A stretch of DNA of 64,000 nt, from the NCBI GenBank assembly GCA_964035795.1, contig OZ038320.1, forward strand, positions 6,126,549 through 6,190,548, written 5' to 3'. Numbering within the stretch: the stretch's first letter is position 1; each line of letters starts with the position of its first letter. Made by a program: the position numbers and the translations under genes. The notes under the pieces were generated by a model, which saw only the letters and a list, made by a program, of their open reading frames with translations, was not told the DNA's origin and searched no databases. This DNA is from Pterobdella sp. o SKG-2022 (taxonomy: Eukaryota; Annelida; Clitellata; Hirudinida; Piscicolidae). This document shows positions 11,745-25,330 of the stretch, piece by piece.

Positions 11745-14700
11745 ATGGCTGCTAAACAAAAGCAAAAAAGAATAAAGGTTAAATTAGTCATTCAAATTTT
11801 AAAATAAAAGTAGATTGAATAAATATTTTGGTTAATTTACCATATGGGGTTTTAATGTTACTATCAGTAAAAAGAATATTCTTTTGGTGAAATGTTTCAA
11901 AAAACACAAAAAGGATTGTCAAGTTGAAATTAACAAAGAATATTAAGGGTTTTTCATCTTGAAGTTTCGGCTCTGAATACATATCAATATCATATTTAAT
12001 ATTGTTATATTTTAGCTATAAATTTCCAATTTAAAGTTTAAGAATAATAAAAATAATAATATAATATGAAAATAAAAAAAACATCAAGTAAAACCTTTCT
12101 CATTATATATTACTAGAACAATGAATTCCATTGGGAAAATTAAAATGAAGTTACATTCACTTCAAACATTACAATCACTCATTATTAATCATCTTATTGA
12201 ATGATATTTTTGCAAATATACATTCAATTTTTGCACACATTAAATAGCTTACCTAATGGTTACAAAGACAAAACTATGAAAGACATATTAGTTAAATTTT
12301 TATTTCAGTTGTTAAAACTTTCCATTTGTAAACATAAAAAGCAACTTAGACATTGGGTAATCAGTCATATTTAATAGTGAAGATGGGGAAAATATTCAAT
12401 AGTATTCACTTAATCTCATCCTTGTTAAAAAAACAGGCCATGAATACCTTTGGTTGATTAATTTTAGTCAAATGATTTAACCATTTTGTACTAATTCATT
12501 GTTTATTCGCACATTAATATTTAGTTTTAAAAACCAGCAATCTATTTACAACATGAATAATTAAAAATACTATTGTATTTTCACATCCTGTCCCATTGTT
12601 TCATTACAATACAATCATGCATAAGATTTTTTGTTAATTTCTAGGTCATTATAAAATCCAATTATTTTTATTCTTATTATTATTATGCTCTCAACTGAAC
12701 CATCTAGACCACAGCTTACACCAAACCCATCCCATCTTTCAGGGAGCAAAAACTCTAAGCTTTGACAATCCCCCATAAACTTTAATGACACACACACAGG
12801 CAGTGCAGCAGAAGCTACAAGTGTTCAGATCACACGAACCACTACAGTCTCTCATCCAATGGGGAATCAATCACTCTGTAGGTTTACTTTTCATTTTTCT
12901 TTCTTATGTTCTGTTGAATGAATGGCGTCTTGCGCAATATATTGTTAACCTAAACTCCATTCAAGAGTGACCATATTAAAAATACAATCATTCAGTTCAT
13001 TAATTAAAATCTGTGCTATTTAACGTCATAAAGATTATATTTATGCATAGGTAAATTAGGTTAGCAAATATTTGCCTGACGCGCACATTAATTTTTACTT
13101 AATGCGACTTTGTGAAAATAGAGGTACTATTGACGAAATATTATTTCAAAGTCAAAATATTCTGTTTTTCTTTATGAACATTGACAATTTATTGTGTCAT
13201 AGCATGTATTTAAGTTGTTTTAGTGTGGTTATAACTTATTATATTACATATGAATTTAGTGACTAATTTTTTTTCATTTTTAATCTAAATGTTTAAATTT
13301 AATACTCAAAATGTTTTTGATTATTAAGCCATTATTACTATATTGAATAATTTAATGGTTTTATACAGTTACTTCCTTGTTTGACAACTTAGTCGAGAAT
13401 ACATAATAAAAATAAGAAAATTTAAGAAAACAATATTAGTAATAATGTTCATAATAAATTAATTTCAGAAAACATACTCTGCTAAAAAGTGAAATAATAT
13501 AATAATACTAAAATAACGTCAAAAATAACAATAATAATAAAAAAAACAAACTCAAGGTAAATGAGTTACGGCACGTACAGAGCAGGGTGATGCTGATGCC
13601 GGATGACTTCAAGGCCTTCAGTAAGATCCAGGTGCGCAACCATCTATTTAACAAGTTGGTTGCTTGTGTTGTTTTTGTTATTCTTGTTATTATGTGGCAA
13701 AGACACATATTGTTATATTTATTTTTCCATACTATCATCTTTATTATCATTCTTTTTTTATTATTCTTATTCTAATCATTAACGTTTTACTATGAAATTA
13801 TTTTAATTCTAATTATATCGTCATCGTTTATAACCTAAACTAAAAAAGGAAGACTCAAAAAGTGTTTTCTTGTTTACCACTTGATCATCATACTGCAGGA
13901 CTCTAGTATAAATATTTACCTTATCAAATTATGTTATGAATAATCTTTTGTAGTTTTCTTTATTTTATCATCATCATTTTATCATCATCATTTTATCATC
14001 ATCATTTTATCATTATTTTATTGTTTATATTTTATTGTTTGGTCCCATTGTCTTCATTATTAAATTTCGTTATAAATAATACATTATTATTATTATTACT
14101 AATACTACATTGATTTGTATTAATATAATCATCTCCAATATTATATAATGTGGTATGAACATAGTTATTTGACCCCTGTTTTAAATGAGTGTTATTAAAC
14201 TCCTTCAGAGGTAGGTTAGTTTGAGAAAAGTTTAGTGCTTTGAAAAAAAACCTTCAAAGCTATGGTTTTTTTTCATTATATTATCAATAATTGCCTTACA
14301 CTCGCCATCCTGTTGGAGCTTATGTCGTTTGATTAATAAACATACGGCCATGGTACCAGCTCGCATCAGATAAAAATCGCAAGAAATGTGAATATTAAGC
14401 AAACAATAAAAATAATAATGAAAGAGTAAAAATTGAAAAAACTTTTAATATTATTGAAAATAATAATACTAACTCTTGTTATTACTGGTTACTGAACATA
14501 CACCACATAACATAGTTCAAATCACACCACTACGCCACACCCTCACACCGCTGTAATACCACTACTATACCACCACACCACTCCACACAAGACATCACCT
14601 AATCATCTCACACTACGCCACTATACCACTACAGACACCATCGCACCCCACCACTATACGACACTAACCCACCAAACCACCACCCTATATTATCACCCCA

Positions 14701-16059
14701 CTACCACACGACGCAGGGACAGCAAGCCTGGGTACTTCAGTTTCAAGGAGTACAGCCCCCTAGTCTTCAAAAACCTCAGGGAACGGTTTTGCGTTGATGA
14801 CGATGACTATATGGTGGGTGATTGCTGGTGTTTTGGGGATTTTTTGATGTGTGAGTGTTTAATCATGGAGTATTTTTGGGTTTTTTGTTGTGTGGTTGTT
14901 TAGTTTAAGAGTGTTTTTGAGTTAATTATTTGCGTTTTTTTTGTATTATATATTTTTTAAATTTGTTTTTGAGGAGTGTTAATGGAAGATTTGCTTGTTC
15001 ATCTTTGTTTGGTTGGTTTTGGGTGTATCGTATACTGTGACGCAATAAAATTGTATTTTGTAGTAAAAATAACGGCATTTTTGTATTCTTGATGCGTAGT
15101 ATTGAAAATTTTTGAAAGTCTTTGAGAAAATTTTTGAAAGTCTTTGAGAATGTAAAAAAGGAAACAAATAAAATATTTTATTATTTTTATTTTTCTATTT
15201 TTTTTTTCTATTTTTATTTTTTTTAATATTTTTATTTTTGTATAGGCTTTCAAACTTTCAAACTACATTGAATTTATTGATTTAAAAAGGGTTAATTTTG
15301 AATTTAATTATTATAATATTTTATTAGAGAGATATATTTTTTTCTTAAGAAACTCATGTAATTCAAGCTAATAAAAAAAAGTTTTAACACATATTGAATT
15401 TCATACTTTAAAGAATTCATTTTTTTTCTCCTATTACCAACGCTAGTTTTTCGATAGTTCAAAAACATAAACCAATAAATAAAAGCTAAAAAAATAATAA
15501 ATAATAAAAAACTACAATAAACTAATATTATAAAATCAAACATCCAAGTTTAAGTAATCATAGGCTACTCTTCCTAAAATGAGTGTATTAAAATTCTTAT
15601 ATTTCAATTTGAATCTTTAGGTAATCATCATAGTTCCACATTTCTATGCAGATATTTGTATTCAAACAACATTTCATTCCCATTAAGTCGTTTCACCTTT
15701 ATGAATCCTGTATCGTTTTTTCAGCTATTATCTTCAATCTATTTATATATTTTTACATCAATCTGTTCATGATTGTGAATCTATCTTTTGATATATCTAT
15801 CTATCTATCTATCTAACCTTCTTCTAACCACCCGATCATTTCCTTTATTTTCTCCACACAGACCTCAGTAAGCAAGGAGCAGCTACATGAGATGGAGTCA
15901 TCAGGTAGGAGCGGTAGCAGGTTCTTGACGACTAACGACGGCAGATTCGTTATCAAGACCATTGCTCCAGACGAGGCGGATGAGCTGCAGCGAATTCTCA
16001 GGCATTACCATATGGTGGGTGGTAGGTCGGTAGGGTTTTTTTTTGAGGGAGGGAGGGTC

Positions 16060-16120
<61 letters not shown>

Positions 16121-19100
16121 ATAAATAAATTCACTATAATTTAGAATCTGGCTTTGTTCTCATTATACACAAATTGGCTAAATTCGCACCATTGAAAAAT
16201 CAATGGTAAAATATATAAATCTACGAAAAATACAAAAATTGGGTGTAGATAGATAAAAAGAATCTTTGTATATGCTGTTTATTTCAAGGGTTGTTTTATG
16301 TAACTGACGATTGTTTTAATAGGTTTATCTTTTTGTATTATTGGATTGTATAATACAAATTATAACAAGTAAGTTAAAACTTTATGGTTCCAAGATATGG
16401 TCAATCCTATTAATCATCAATAAAATATTTTTTTCGATCTTTTTTTAAATAACTTCAACAAAATAAGGCAAATTTTTTTTAATACTCCTTTATTCAACTG
16501 AAATTTTCGACAAATCTCTTTGTCATAATTCATTTGTATATTTTCAAATGAGAACTTTATTGAATCATATTCAAAATAATTATATTCTATATAATAATAA
16601 TAATAATAATAATAATGTATATATTCGAATAGAAACACTTGAAGTTTATTTGTACCTTCACTTCATTATGTAAGTTCATCCTACGAAAAGCTTTATGAAC
16701 TTGAATAAACTTCGAAAAGTGTTTTCATTTGAATATTTAGGTTTGACTTGGAGACTTAATATAGAAATTTAGTATATATCCTATGTCTTTACCTTAACCA
16801 GTTTTGAGAACCTAATGTTGATACCCAGTTAATATCGAAAAACTTCGTACATTTAAATGTAACTTCAAAACAGTGTTTTTTCGTTTATATTTTCCAACCA
16901 ATCAATGCATTGTTCACATGGAGTAGCACCCTGTAAACTCCACCAACCAACTGCGCAACCGAAATCTCAATTAGGGGTGAGCTAACGGTCAACTTACTCA
17001 TAATTTATCTGCATACAGTACATTGTGGAACAACACGGAGAAACTCTTCTGCCTCAGTTCTTGGGTATGTATAAAGCCACCACTAATGATTTTGAGGTGC
17101 ATTTCTTTGTATCGACCAACATCTTCAATCCAGCCTTCCCTATTCATCTCAAGTATGATCTTAAGGTTTGTTTTTGTTGTTGGGGGGTGGTGAGGGAGGT
17201 GATAGTCTGATGGTGGTGGTAGTGATAGGAATGGTGAGGGTTTAATACCGCTGGTGATGATGGTGGTGTTATTGGTGTTTTTTGTTTATCATAATGTTAT
17301 TTTTGGTCATTGATTTAGTTTTTTTTTGTTACTGTTTTATTTTAATATTTTTTTGTAATTTTTTTTTCATATTAAAATTTTTTTAATCTAAGTTTTTCTT
17401 GTTAAACTTTTATCTTTTTGTTGCTTTTTTATTGCCCAATCAGATCTCAAATATTCGCGTATACTTTCCTTATAACTCTGAAACTTAAATTCTAGCTAAC
17501 TAAGATTTGACGATAAAATTGTTTTTATGAAAAATTATAACTCATATTTGTTTAAATTTTGCATCAAACTGAATTAAAATTAAAATAAGGCAAGAGCTTT
17601 TTTTCCCGATATCTTTATCACCAGACAAGAAGTTGTTTCCACTTGTTTTATATTGCCTCTGCGTGTGATAATGTTTAATTTGAGTTTATTTATGGTTTTA
17701 TTGGGTTGAGTTCGAGTTCTTTTTCATAATGATGATTTTTTATATTGCTCATTCAGTGTTTACATGCATTAAAAAGTAATACGCTTCATAAGTAGATAAA
17801 TAACAGTAATTTAAATGAAATATTTGATTATTTTCTGATAAAGCTAATCTTTATTGTTATTTTATGAAAAGTATCGAATGTTTATTTTAAGGAAAATATT
17901 TATATTGATAATGTTAATCATATCGATTATATCACCAAAATAATAATAAATATTCCTGGTTTGGTATGAATCAAGATGCTAATAAAGATGGTGTCTCGAT
18001 AAAACCACCTATTTTTGTTTTGAAAAATGGCTGCTGTTATTAAGAAAGTACACCATACAATAGCAGCAAATCTTAGCGAGCTATAAAGCTTCATTTCATA
18101 TAGCAGCCAGATTCACAAAAAATACTTCACCCCCTTATCTACCCCATATCTCCATTCCTTCTATTCAGACCCCATAAGATATAAACGACGATAAACAGGG
18201 CTCGACGGTGGATCGGCAGGCGAGCGACAAAGAGAAGGCCAAAGTTCTGCCTTGCTTTAAAGACGTCGACTTCATGAAGGACAATGCCCGTATCAGGCTG
18301 GCCATGCACGATCGCACCAGACTCCTTAAGATGCTTCAGATGGACACCGATGTAATAATAATAAGAATTATGATAATAATATTATGAATAATAAAAATAA
18401 TTATAATAATAATAACAGTAAGAACATTAATGATAATAGTGAAATGGTAACAAAGCTAAGGCAAACGACTGAAGCATAATGTATCTTAAGGACTAAATAA
18501 TATTTTCATTAATGTTTATAATAATGCTAAATAATCATAATCAGATGATAATTCTCATATGACTATCAAACCCGCAGTTTTTGACGCAGCTACATCTGAT
18601 GGATTACAGCCTCTTAGTAGGCTTCCACAACATCACACCATCCGATGATTCACTAGGTTCACCAGATTTCGACGCAGGTCTCTTAGAAGAGGATGACGCT
18701 GATGAGAGTGTGGATGTATTGACGAAAATTGTGCAGGGTGTCAAGGTGTCAGATGAGATGGGGATGGGTAGGCATAAGCATAAATGGAGGGGGAGGGTGC
18801 CTGTTTCTTTCGACCTGGAACATCCCGCCGCCTTTAACATCGACTTCAACCAACAACATGAGTACAAAGCTAGGAGGTCGTTTGATTGTCGTTGTTTAGA
18901 AAAAGTTTTATAAATTGTACTATTATACAAATTTTATTGTTAAGTTTTTAAAATTTATGTGACTCTGGTGCTTAATTTATTGAACTACCAATAAATCGAC
19001 TCACTCAAAACCGATATCAAAACCACATATCCATCACAGATATTCTCTGCAGCATAAAACCTCAGAAACCCTAGACGGCAAGATGAGGAATTGGAGCACT

Positions 19101-19622
19101 GACCAAGAGGAGCTGGGACCATTTGCCTTCAAAGCTGCTCCTGGTTCGTTTGCTCCACTGATTATTCAGGGCTTATTAGTTTTTAGCTGATGTTTATTGA
19201 TGTTTTATGCATCTCGATTACCCTTCTTGGTGGTGTTATTAGATTTTTTTTTGCTCTAGTCCTTTTCAGACTAAAAATGAATTCAAATGAGAAGGTATTG
19301 AATAAATGACCTATCCATGTCTAGATGCGATTTTAAAAGAAAAAATTTATAATATAGTATTAATCAAAACAATATCATATTTAATGATAAAAATATAATA
19401 GTAACAAAAATACTAAAATCGACACCTACAGAAGAGGGCGGGGTTTTGTACTTCATGGCTTTATTGGACATCTTGACCCACTACGGCATGAGGAAGCGGA
19501 CCGCCCATACAGCAAAGACCGTCAAACACGGCCCTGGGGCCGAAATTTCCACTGTGAAGCCCATCCAGTACGCCAAGCGCTTTATGGATTTTATATCCAA
19601 AATTGTTGTTTCTCACGGATAG
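11745..19622 (+). CDS. PIP4K2: Phosphatidylinositol 5-phosphate 4-kinase, type II (PIP4K2 family), 10 exons
   Basis: Phosphorylates PI5P at the 4-OH to give PI(4,5)P2, at endomembranes, plasma membrane and nucleus. Exons: 11745-11777, 12800-12877, 13557-13654, 14717-14813, 15862-16014, 17019-17165, 18199-18351, 18578-18876, 19040-19143, 19432-19622. All phases agree, giving 450 aa. Exon 1 ([11 protein letters not shown]) is short but matches the basic KTKTKKK-type start of the family and joins in frame. Visible landmarks are [14 protein letters not shown], the ATP-site lysine in FVIKTIA (K134), [18 protein letters not shown], the catalytic-loop block [12 protein letters not shown] and the type II activation loop [14 protein letters not shown]. 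The loop has PGAE where type II enzymes have AGAE, arguing against a type I PIP5K. The insert after LLVGFHN is acidic and variable, as usual. Several exons end ATG|GTGGGTG with G-runs in the intron. The two paralogue groups of vertebrates cannot be told apart here, so no letter is assigned. Confidence 0.95.
13964..14025. repeat. Short minisatellite, TTTTATCATCATCA units
   Basis: Three near-identical units of about 15 bp lie in PIP4K2 intron 3. Low complexity with no other signal. Confidence 0.7.
14512..14712 (+). repeat. C/A-rich, almost G-free tract before PIP4K2 exon 4
   Basis: About 200 nt dominated by CCAC, ACAC and ACCA words with very few G, ending at the exon 4 acceptor (14717). It is strongly strand-asymmetric and unlike the surrounding A/T introns. 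Confidence 0.75.
16015..16119 (+). repeat. G-run cluster followed by (GATA)15
   Basis: Directly after the exon 5 donor (16015) come GTGGGTGGTAGG, TAGGG and GAGGGAGGGAGGG, then 60 bp of pure GATA (16060-16119) and AAAT units. The closely spaced GGG runs could form a G-quadruplex in RNA next to the 5' splice site (inference). Confidence 0.8.
16621..16736. mobile_element. Foldback/MITE-like element, copy 1 (PIP4K2 intron 5)
   Basis: The left arm ATTCGAATAGAAACACTTGA and the right arm (reverse complement ATTCAAATGAAAACACTTTT) form terminal inverted repeats of about 30 bp. The core holds TATGTAAGTTCATC, then TACGAAAAGCTT. The same arms and core occur at 62535-62671. Non-coding. Confidence 0.8.
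16914..16993 (+). repeat. SINE body B without tRNA head (PIP4K2 intron 5)
   Basis: TCACATGGAGTAGCACCCTG, then CTGCGCAACCGAAATC and GGTGAGCTAACGGTC match the reverse complements of the body parts at 47469 and 59241. The tRNA-like head is missing, so this copy is truncated at its 5' end. Confidence 0.7.
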
Positions 19623-19761
19623 TTTCGTGTTTCGTTGTTATTTTTTTGTTTTTTGTTGTTTAAATATTTTTTATTCTTGTTATTAGTATTATTGTTAGTA
19701 ATATTATTGTTGTTTATGTTGCTATGTTTTTGCAAAGTCGTTGTATCTCAGTCGATTTCAT

Positions 19762-19763
19762 CA

Positions 19764-19823
<60 letters not shown>

Positions 19824-19850
19824 GTTATTATTATTATTATTATTATTACT
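19762..19850. repeat. (TTA)n microsatellite
   Basis: About 90 bp of TTA with one G interruption, 140 bp past the PIP4K2 stop codon and probably in its 3' UTR or flank. Confidence 0.9.
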
Positions 19851-20639
19851 TCTATTATATTCTTTTTGCACACTGCTTGTAAAAGCAAGAGTTTTGCTTG
19901 AGGGTGAATTCCGACCTGGGCACACTTAAGACCTTCTTTCTATCCTAGACTTTCCGCATTCTCTAACTTCGTAGTATATTCTAAGAACATCACACGTACA
20001 TCAGACAAACATTGGGTTATACCATTCGATTTCACTATTGCATCGACCAGTGTTTCATCGCTGAATTGTTTTGTAGGATTTGAAGTAGCGAGACCAGTCA
20101 ACCAAAAGTCATTTTATAGGGTTTCTTGGCAGCTTCTCTGCTATCTTTGTTACTCTTTGGGTTGTTAGCCATTCGATCTTTTTTTATTTACTAGATTGAA
20201 AATGAATTAATTATAATTGTCTATTTTATTTTTCAAGCATATAAAATTATATTCTGATATATTTATAGTAGTCAAAAGCTATGCGATCATTCTTAATAGA
20301 GATCACTGTGCTTTTTCACGCCTAAACCTCTTATGGATTTAGTGCCAAGCATTAAAAAGCTTAGAGTGACCAAAACCTAATTTTCTGACTTCTTTTCAGC
20401 TTTTCTTTTAAAACAAAACCAATACCCAGTAAAACTAATTTTTCATTTTCAAAAGATATATTAAGATATATTTATTTTTACAGATTTAGTTCCGACGGTA
20501 TTTATAGAGACTATTTGTTGTTTTATGATAATTTTACGATTGTTTTGTTTATTTATAATCATGTTTTCATTATTGTATTATAATCAACATTATATTTTTT
20601 TGAATTTTTCAATTGTTAATTTCACTTTTCATTCACTCA

Positions 20640-21100
20640 TAGGGGTGATTTCATAACCTACATCATCTTTATCGAGTAAGTTGCCCGGGTCCATTTCACA
20701 ATCTCTCTCAAAATGTTTCCATCTTCCATTTCTTGTGCATCACATTATATGGAATGATGCTGCCTTCTACTATCGGGTCGTTGTAGTCATATTTTATTCA
20801 AGTTTTGAAACTATTTTTTTCCATAGTGGAGCTATAGATGTGTTTTCATAAAAAGACTGAAATTCCTGGACAGATATAGTTAAGTCGCATGAGAATCTTG
20901 TAGTACCCAGAGACCTTATAATCCCTTGTTTCTAAAGCGTGGCGAAACTTTTTTATCTTTAGCTGCGGTTTTTTTCATAGACTCATCTTGCAGCTTTTTT
21001 TTATGTAAACTTCTTTCAATTGGTATATCTGCCAAAGTCGCTCTATCCTTTTGTTCAAGAATTTTTTGAGAGAGAAGTATGAAATTGTATTGACACACAT
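20640..21100 (-). pseudogene. Decayed open-frame region, family unknown
   Basis: The minus strand has coding-like pieces in more than one frame: a lysine-rich 60-codon frame (20916-21098, containing ATLADIPIERSLHKKKLQDE) and, further along, a segment reading RWKHFERDCEMDPGNLLDKD. Stops and frame changes separate them. Base composition is less AT-biased than the flanks. I do not recognise the protein; an old transposase or retrocopy is possible. Confidence 0.3.
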
Positions 21101-23548
21101 GATATTTAATATATGAAACATGATATATATTTTGATAGATGCATGATTCTTCTATACAATAGGGGAAGAAACCAATTTGCTTTGACTGATTTGGTTATTC
21201 ATTTATTTATTTTTGTAAAGTATTCATTTTTTTAAGTAATTAGTTCTATTTTGTATAACTATTATCGACTTAGTATATCTTGCGTAAAACAGCATTGACA
21301 AAACCTCCTCAAGAGATTATTGGAGTTCGAGTTTACGGCCTTTCATCTTATAACCACACTTAACTTATCCTCTTCGTTGTAGTGAAAATCTTATTTTTTT
21401 ATTAAGATAATTTTTATTAATTATTTATTTCAATAATGATAAGCAGTTTTAAATAAATTTACCGTATAAACTATCATCATCATCTTTTCAACATCCTTAC
21501 CATAATCATTTTCTCGTCATATTAATTATCATCTTCATCATTTTATGTTACCATGTTATGTAACATCATTTTTCATGTCTATAAGCAAAGTATTTACCGG
21601 GGTTTTCAATTATTCAAATAGAGAATTAGAAACCCAATATTATAACAAAATCATCAATGATGAAGTATAGTAACCTGAATCAAATATTAAGGTCAAAAAA
21701 TACAATGTACTTATTAAAAAGAAGACACGGAGCTTTTCGTAAGGCTAGCTTACATTATCAAATGATAACTTAGTGTTTTTTGACCTTACTATAAAATCCT
21801 CAATGGTTTATCATTATCATTTGTCTAGCTTGATGATCAACTTACCAGTCTTATGTACTGTTATGATATGAATTTTTTTACGTCTAGATGTTCTAAACGT
21901 TATACTATTGCATATGATTAAGACTTTTTAAAATCTCAATCATGAAATCTATTTCTAATCATTTTAATCTTTTTCAAAGCCTATCTAAATATAGAACTTA
22001 AAAACTGTTCATCTTTCAAATCACGAAGCTTCTCTTAAAAGGGATACATACGAATTTACATGTGAAAATCTGCAAGATTCAAATAATCAATTTTTTGTTG
22101 TTATTTTCTGTAATAATCATTGTTTTCATTACTAATTATCAAGTATATATCTAATCAAAGTAAATCTGATAACCCTGTTTAATGTGTTATTGGTATATTA
22201 AATAATAATGATAACTTTGTTAGGAAATCAATAATTTCGCAACTTCATCATATATTGTGTCGTACTTTTATATCGCTTTTCATCTATGCTTCGATGCCGG
22301 ACAGTTATAATAGTTTTTCGATTTCAATTTGATATATATTTTAAACATTTCATTTGTTTGAACTACATTTTTCTATATTTTTGAATCATTGATTATAACT
22401 TTGATCATTGTCTCCATACTGTGCGTCTTTTTCGATTTCTTAACCATCACTATAGTCTAATTAAAACGACAATGTCCCACAGGATGTTTTAATTGATGTA
22501 TTATATCTTAGTAACTCTATCAACTCTAGTTATCGCTAATATCAACGTGAGTATTATAGTAACAAAATAAAAACGTGTTTTTCAATATCTATACAATAGT
22601 TCCCATTAGCTACATCAAAAATTGTTGGTACTTTTCAATGGTATACTACGATCAATTGTTCTCGTTTAGTTACCATATGGTTTATACATTTAAAATTAAT
22701 ACTATGTTGTAGGACTGAGGGACTTAAGCTTTTTATAATCAAAAAGACGCTTCATCACCTTTCAAGCTTCATAATGCTTTCGTTGAGATTATTATTGTTT
22801 GTTTTACATTCCAAAATTGTTAAAACATTTCGATTTATTTTTGTGCTAAAAGTTAATTTATACCAATATTTATTTTATGAAACATTAACTTTTAATAAAT
22901 TAATTCAACTTATTCGTAGTTGTTGAAAGATTATTCAAAAAAATATAAAATGTCTACAAATTGCTTTATTTATAAAAAATATCTTAAAATAGTCAGTTTT
23001 TGATTTTTCCAAAATGTTCATAAATTTAATTAAAATATTCAAAAAATGGAAGATTTAAAAAAAATTTTTGAGATTATTTCAATCTTTAAAATTGACCTCT
23101 GATTTATGAAATTTAAAGATTATTGATAAAATTTAAGATTAATAAGTAGCTTATAAATCAGATTTTTAGCTTTATCCCTATAAATTGTATTTGAATTTAA
23201 AATAACATTCACAAAGACAACCAATATTAAATGGTTACAATCTTTCATTTTCAATCCATAATGAACAGCACTATGTAAAAGAAAGTTACATTAAGAACGC
23301 AGTCAATTTTAATTTTTAAACCATTTCTATTTCGAGATATGTTACATCTCCATTTATCACTCCTTATCGAACTGGCATATCATACACAAGGTAGCCAGTG
23401 TTGCTGGCCTGTGTTTGTGTCATTTGTCTGTGAGTGATTTGCAGGCAAATGTATCCTGTATGGGTTCAGAAATGTTGAATATAAAGCATACAATGTAAAA
23501 ATGTGCTGAATATAGACCATAAAAGATGAAAAATGCTTGCAAATTTTT

Positions 23549-23650
23549 ATATATAGATTTACTGCTGTACATGCCCCAGTAGCTAAGGTAGATAGCAGTC
23601 AGTTTATGTTATTGATGCTACTATAGCATAATTTATAAAATGACCCATTT
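23549..23650 (+). repeat. Dispersed repeat family R3, copy 2
   Basis: TGCTGTACATGCCCCAGTAG through TTGATGCTACTATAGC to AAAATGACCCATTT aligns with 43553-43645 and with the reverse complement of 2298-2386. It diverges after CCCATTT. Confidence 0.75.
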
Positions 23651-24424
23651 GGTTATTTATTTATTATTTAATTTTAAAAAAAGATTTAAAATAACATGGT
23701 TTTAATTTTCTAACTTCCCACATTAGCTACACCACTTTGATAAGATTAGAATAAAAATAAATATTAGTTATTAAAGAATTTATAACTAGTTATATTTGTG
23801 TAACATTCATTAAAGCATTTATGACCTGTGCTTATGTATTTCAATCAAGCTCAAAATATATAAAATTTAACAAAAAGTAACAGAAATTTTACTCAATTTA
23901 TTTTAAAATTTTTTAATACTCATTTTTTAACTAAAAAGATACCCTTATAAAACCTTAATAAGCCAACCTGAAAGGTGTTGAGTGAGAATGACAATGAGAA
24001 TGACAATGGTGAGGATGACAAAGCCTACCCCACTATATAGCCATACATCCATTCGTTCTTGCACACTTACAGCTGTTCAGAGTAATAAGGATGTTAACCT
24101 TGTTCAATTATACTATTAAGATGTAAAGATGGCTATTTCTATTAGTTCCTGTAGAACAGCTCAACTATTAAAAACCTTAGTTTTAGTTTATTTGCTTTAT
24201 ACTTGTTTTTGAATTGTCGTATAAACAATATAATGATAAAATTCTCTGTAATGAAAATGCATCAGATTTATTTTAAAAAACCCAGTGATAAAACTAATAC
24301 TAATAAAATTTTATCAATGAGAAAAATTATTTGTCAAAAAATAGAGAAGATTTAAATTTTGTTATTTTTTTTTCCAGAGGCTTCTAATACAAACAGCTGG
24401 GATCACTCACATTCTTGAGCTTGC

Positions 24425-24544
24425 ATGGTTGGAAAAAAGGCCAACAAAATTGTTAGAAAAACCATTTGTTTAAACGATGACATTTTGACAGTTTATTGTG
24501 GTTTAGTCGAAAATGATTTTATTTACAATGCTCAAGCACTACAG
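24425..24544 (+). CDS. Possible first coding exon of an unknown gene
   Basis: A 40-codon open frame starts with ATG, is rich in balanced amino-acid content (DDILTVYCGLVENDFIYNAQ) and ends exactly at CAG|GTGAGA, a strong 5' splice site. A polypyrimidine-AG site lies at 24376. No following exon could be joined with confidence before the 26301 gap, which may hide one. The protein is not recognised. It could also be a relic of the duplicated unit next to it. Confidence 0.3.
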
Positions 24545-24569
24545 GTGAGAAAAATAACGGTGATACTAT

Positions 24570-25330
24570 TAGCTGTAAATATTATCAAAAAGTGAAATGG
24601 AAAAAATTCTAGGAAAATAAAACACGAAATATTTATACTGATAAAAAAAAAACATTTGAAGTTACAATCAAATAGAATAAAAACAAAACCATTTACTGAT
24701 TAATATTAGTATCTACTTTTTCAAAACTGTTTTAACTTTTTGAAATTTCTATTTGAATACCAGTACCAAATTGAAGTGCTCTTTAGCTTTATTCATAGAA
24801 AATAAAATGGATCTTTTGAGGATAAAAGCAATTAATTTTTTTTTAAATATTAAAGCTTAAATTTTATTTAATTTCCTTTTTTTAAAACGTGAAAATAATT
24901 TTAACAATCATATAAAACATGGTTTTTATAATTGCTGAACTTATTAAGGTTCAAAATTTCTTGTGACTTTAAAAATGCTTGATTTCAAATTTTTGAGCTA
25001 TTCAACCATGCTTTGTTTCCCAATATCTTTTGGTCCACAACTCATTATGCTTTTTGATGAAGTTGGAATGACTTAGCTTGAAAAATATGTTTTGATGCTG
25101 TTTTGCGAGGTTGTGGAATAGTATTGACATATAATTTCTACCAGTCTAATATACTCGTCCTATTAAATATGGCTACAAATATTATTTGCTTTTATTATAG
25201 CAACTTTAATGCACGTCAGTTTCCAGCAATTTTGAAAAAGACAAAGTGCAAAATATGCCTGTTTTTTCTTTTTCTAATTCTTTTAAATTAACTTTTTTGA
25301 CGGTAGATAGCTGAATATAAGAAGTTTAGA
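24570..25330 (+). repeat. Duplicated segment, unit 0 (no gene left)
   Basis: Three blocks match other parts of the window: 24570-24860 resembles 27640-27770, 24961-25115 closely matches 36568-36720, and 25185-25330 resembles 27462-27580 (sharing GATAGATAGCTGAATAT-like sequence). These are the flanks of the gene copies at 26629 and 34130, so a third unit once stood here. Confidence 0.7.

Larger units (their letters stand above)
19623..24424. other. Intergenic, 4.8 kb
   Basis: It holds a (TTA)n stretch (about 19762-19850), a decayed open-frame region on the minus strand (20640-21100), a hairpin-core repeat at 21727 and R3 copy 2 (23549). Otherwise AT-rich DNA with no recognisable gene. Confidence 0.5.

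Noticed and set aside
12785..12799. ATG at 12785 as the PIP4K2 start
   Set aside because: The ACACAG at 12794-12799 is the exon 2 acceptor, and the short exon at 11745-11777 supplies a family-like N-terminus in phase.
18604..18930. Minus-strand 108-codon frame
   Set aside because: It is antisense to PIP4K2 exon 8.
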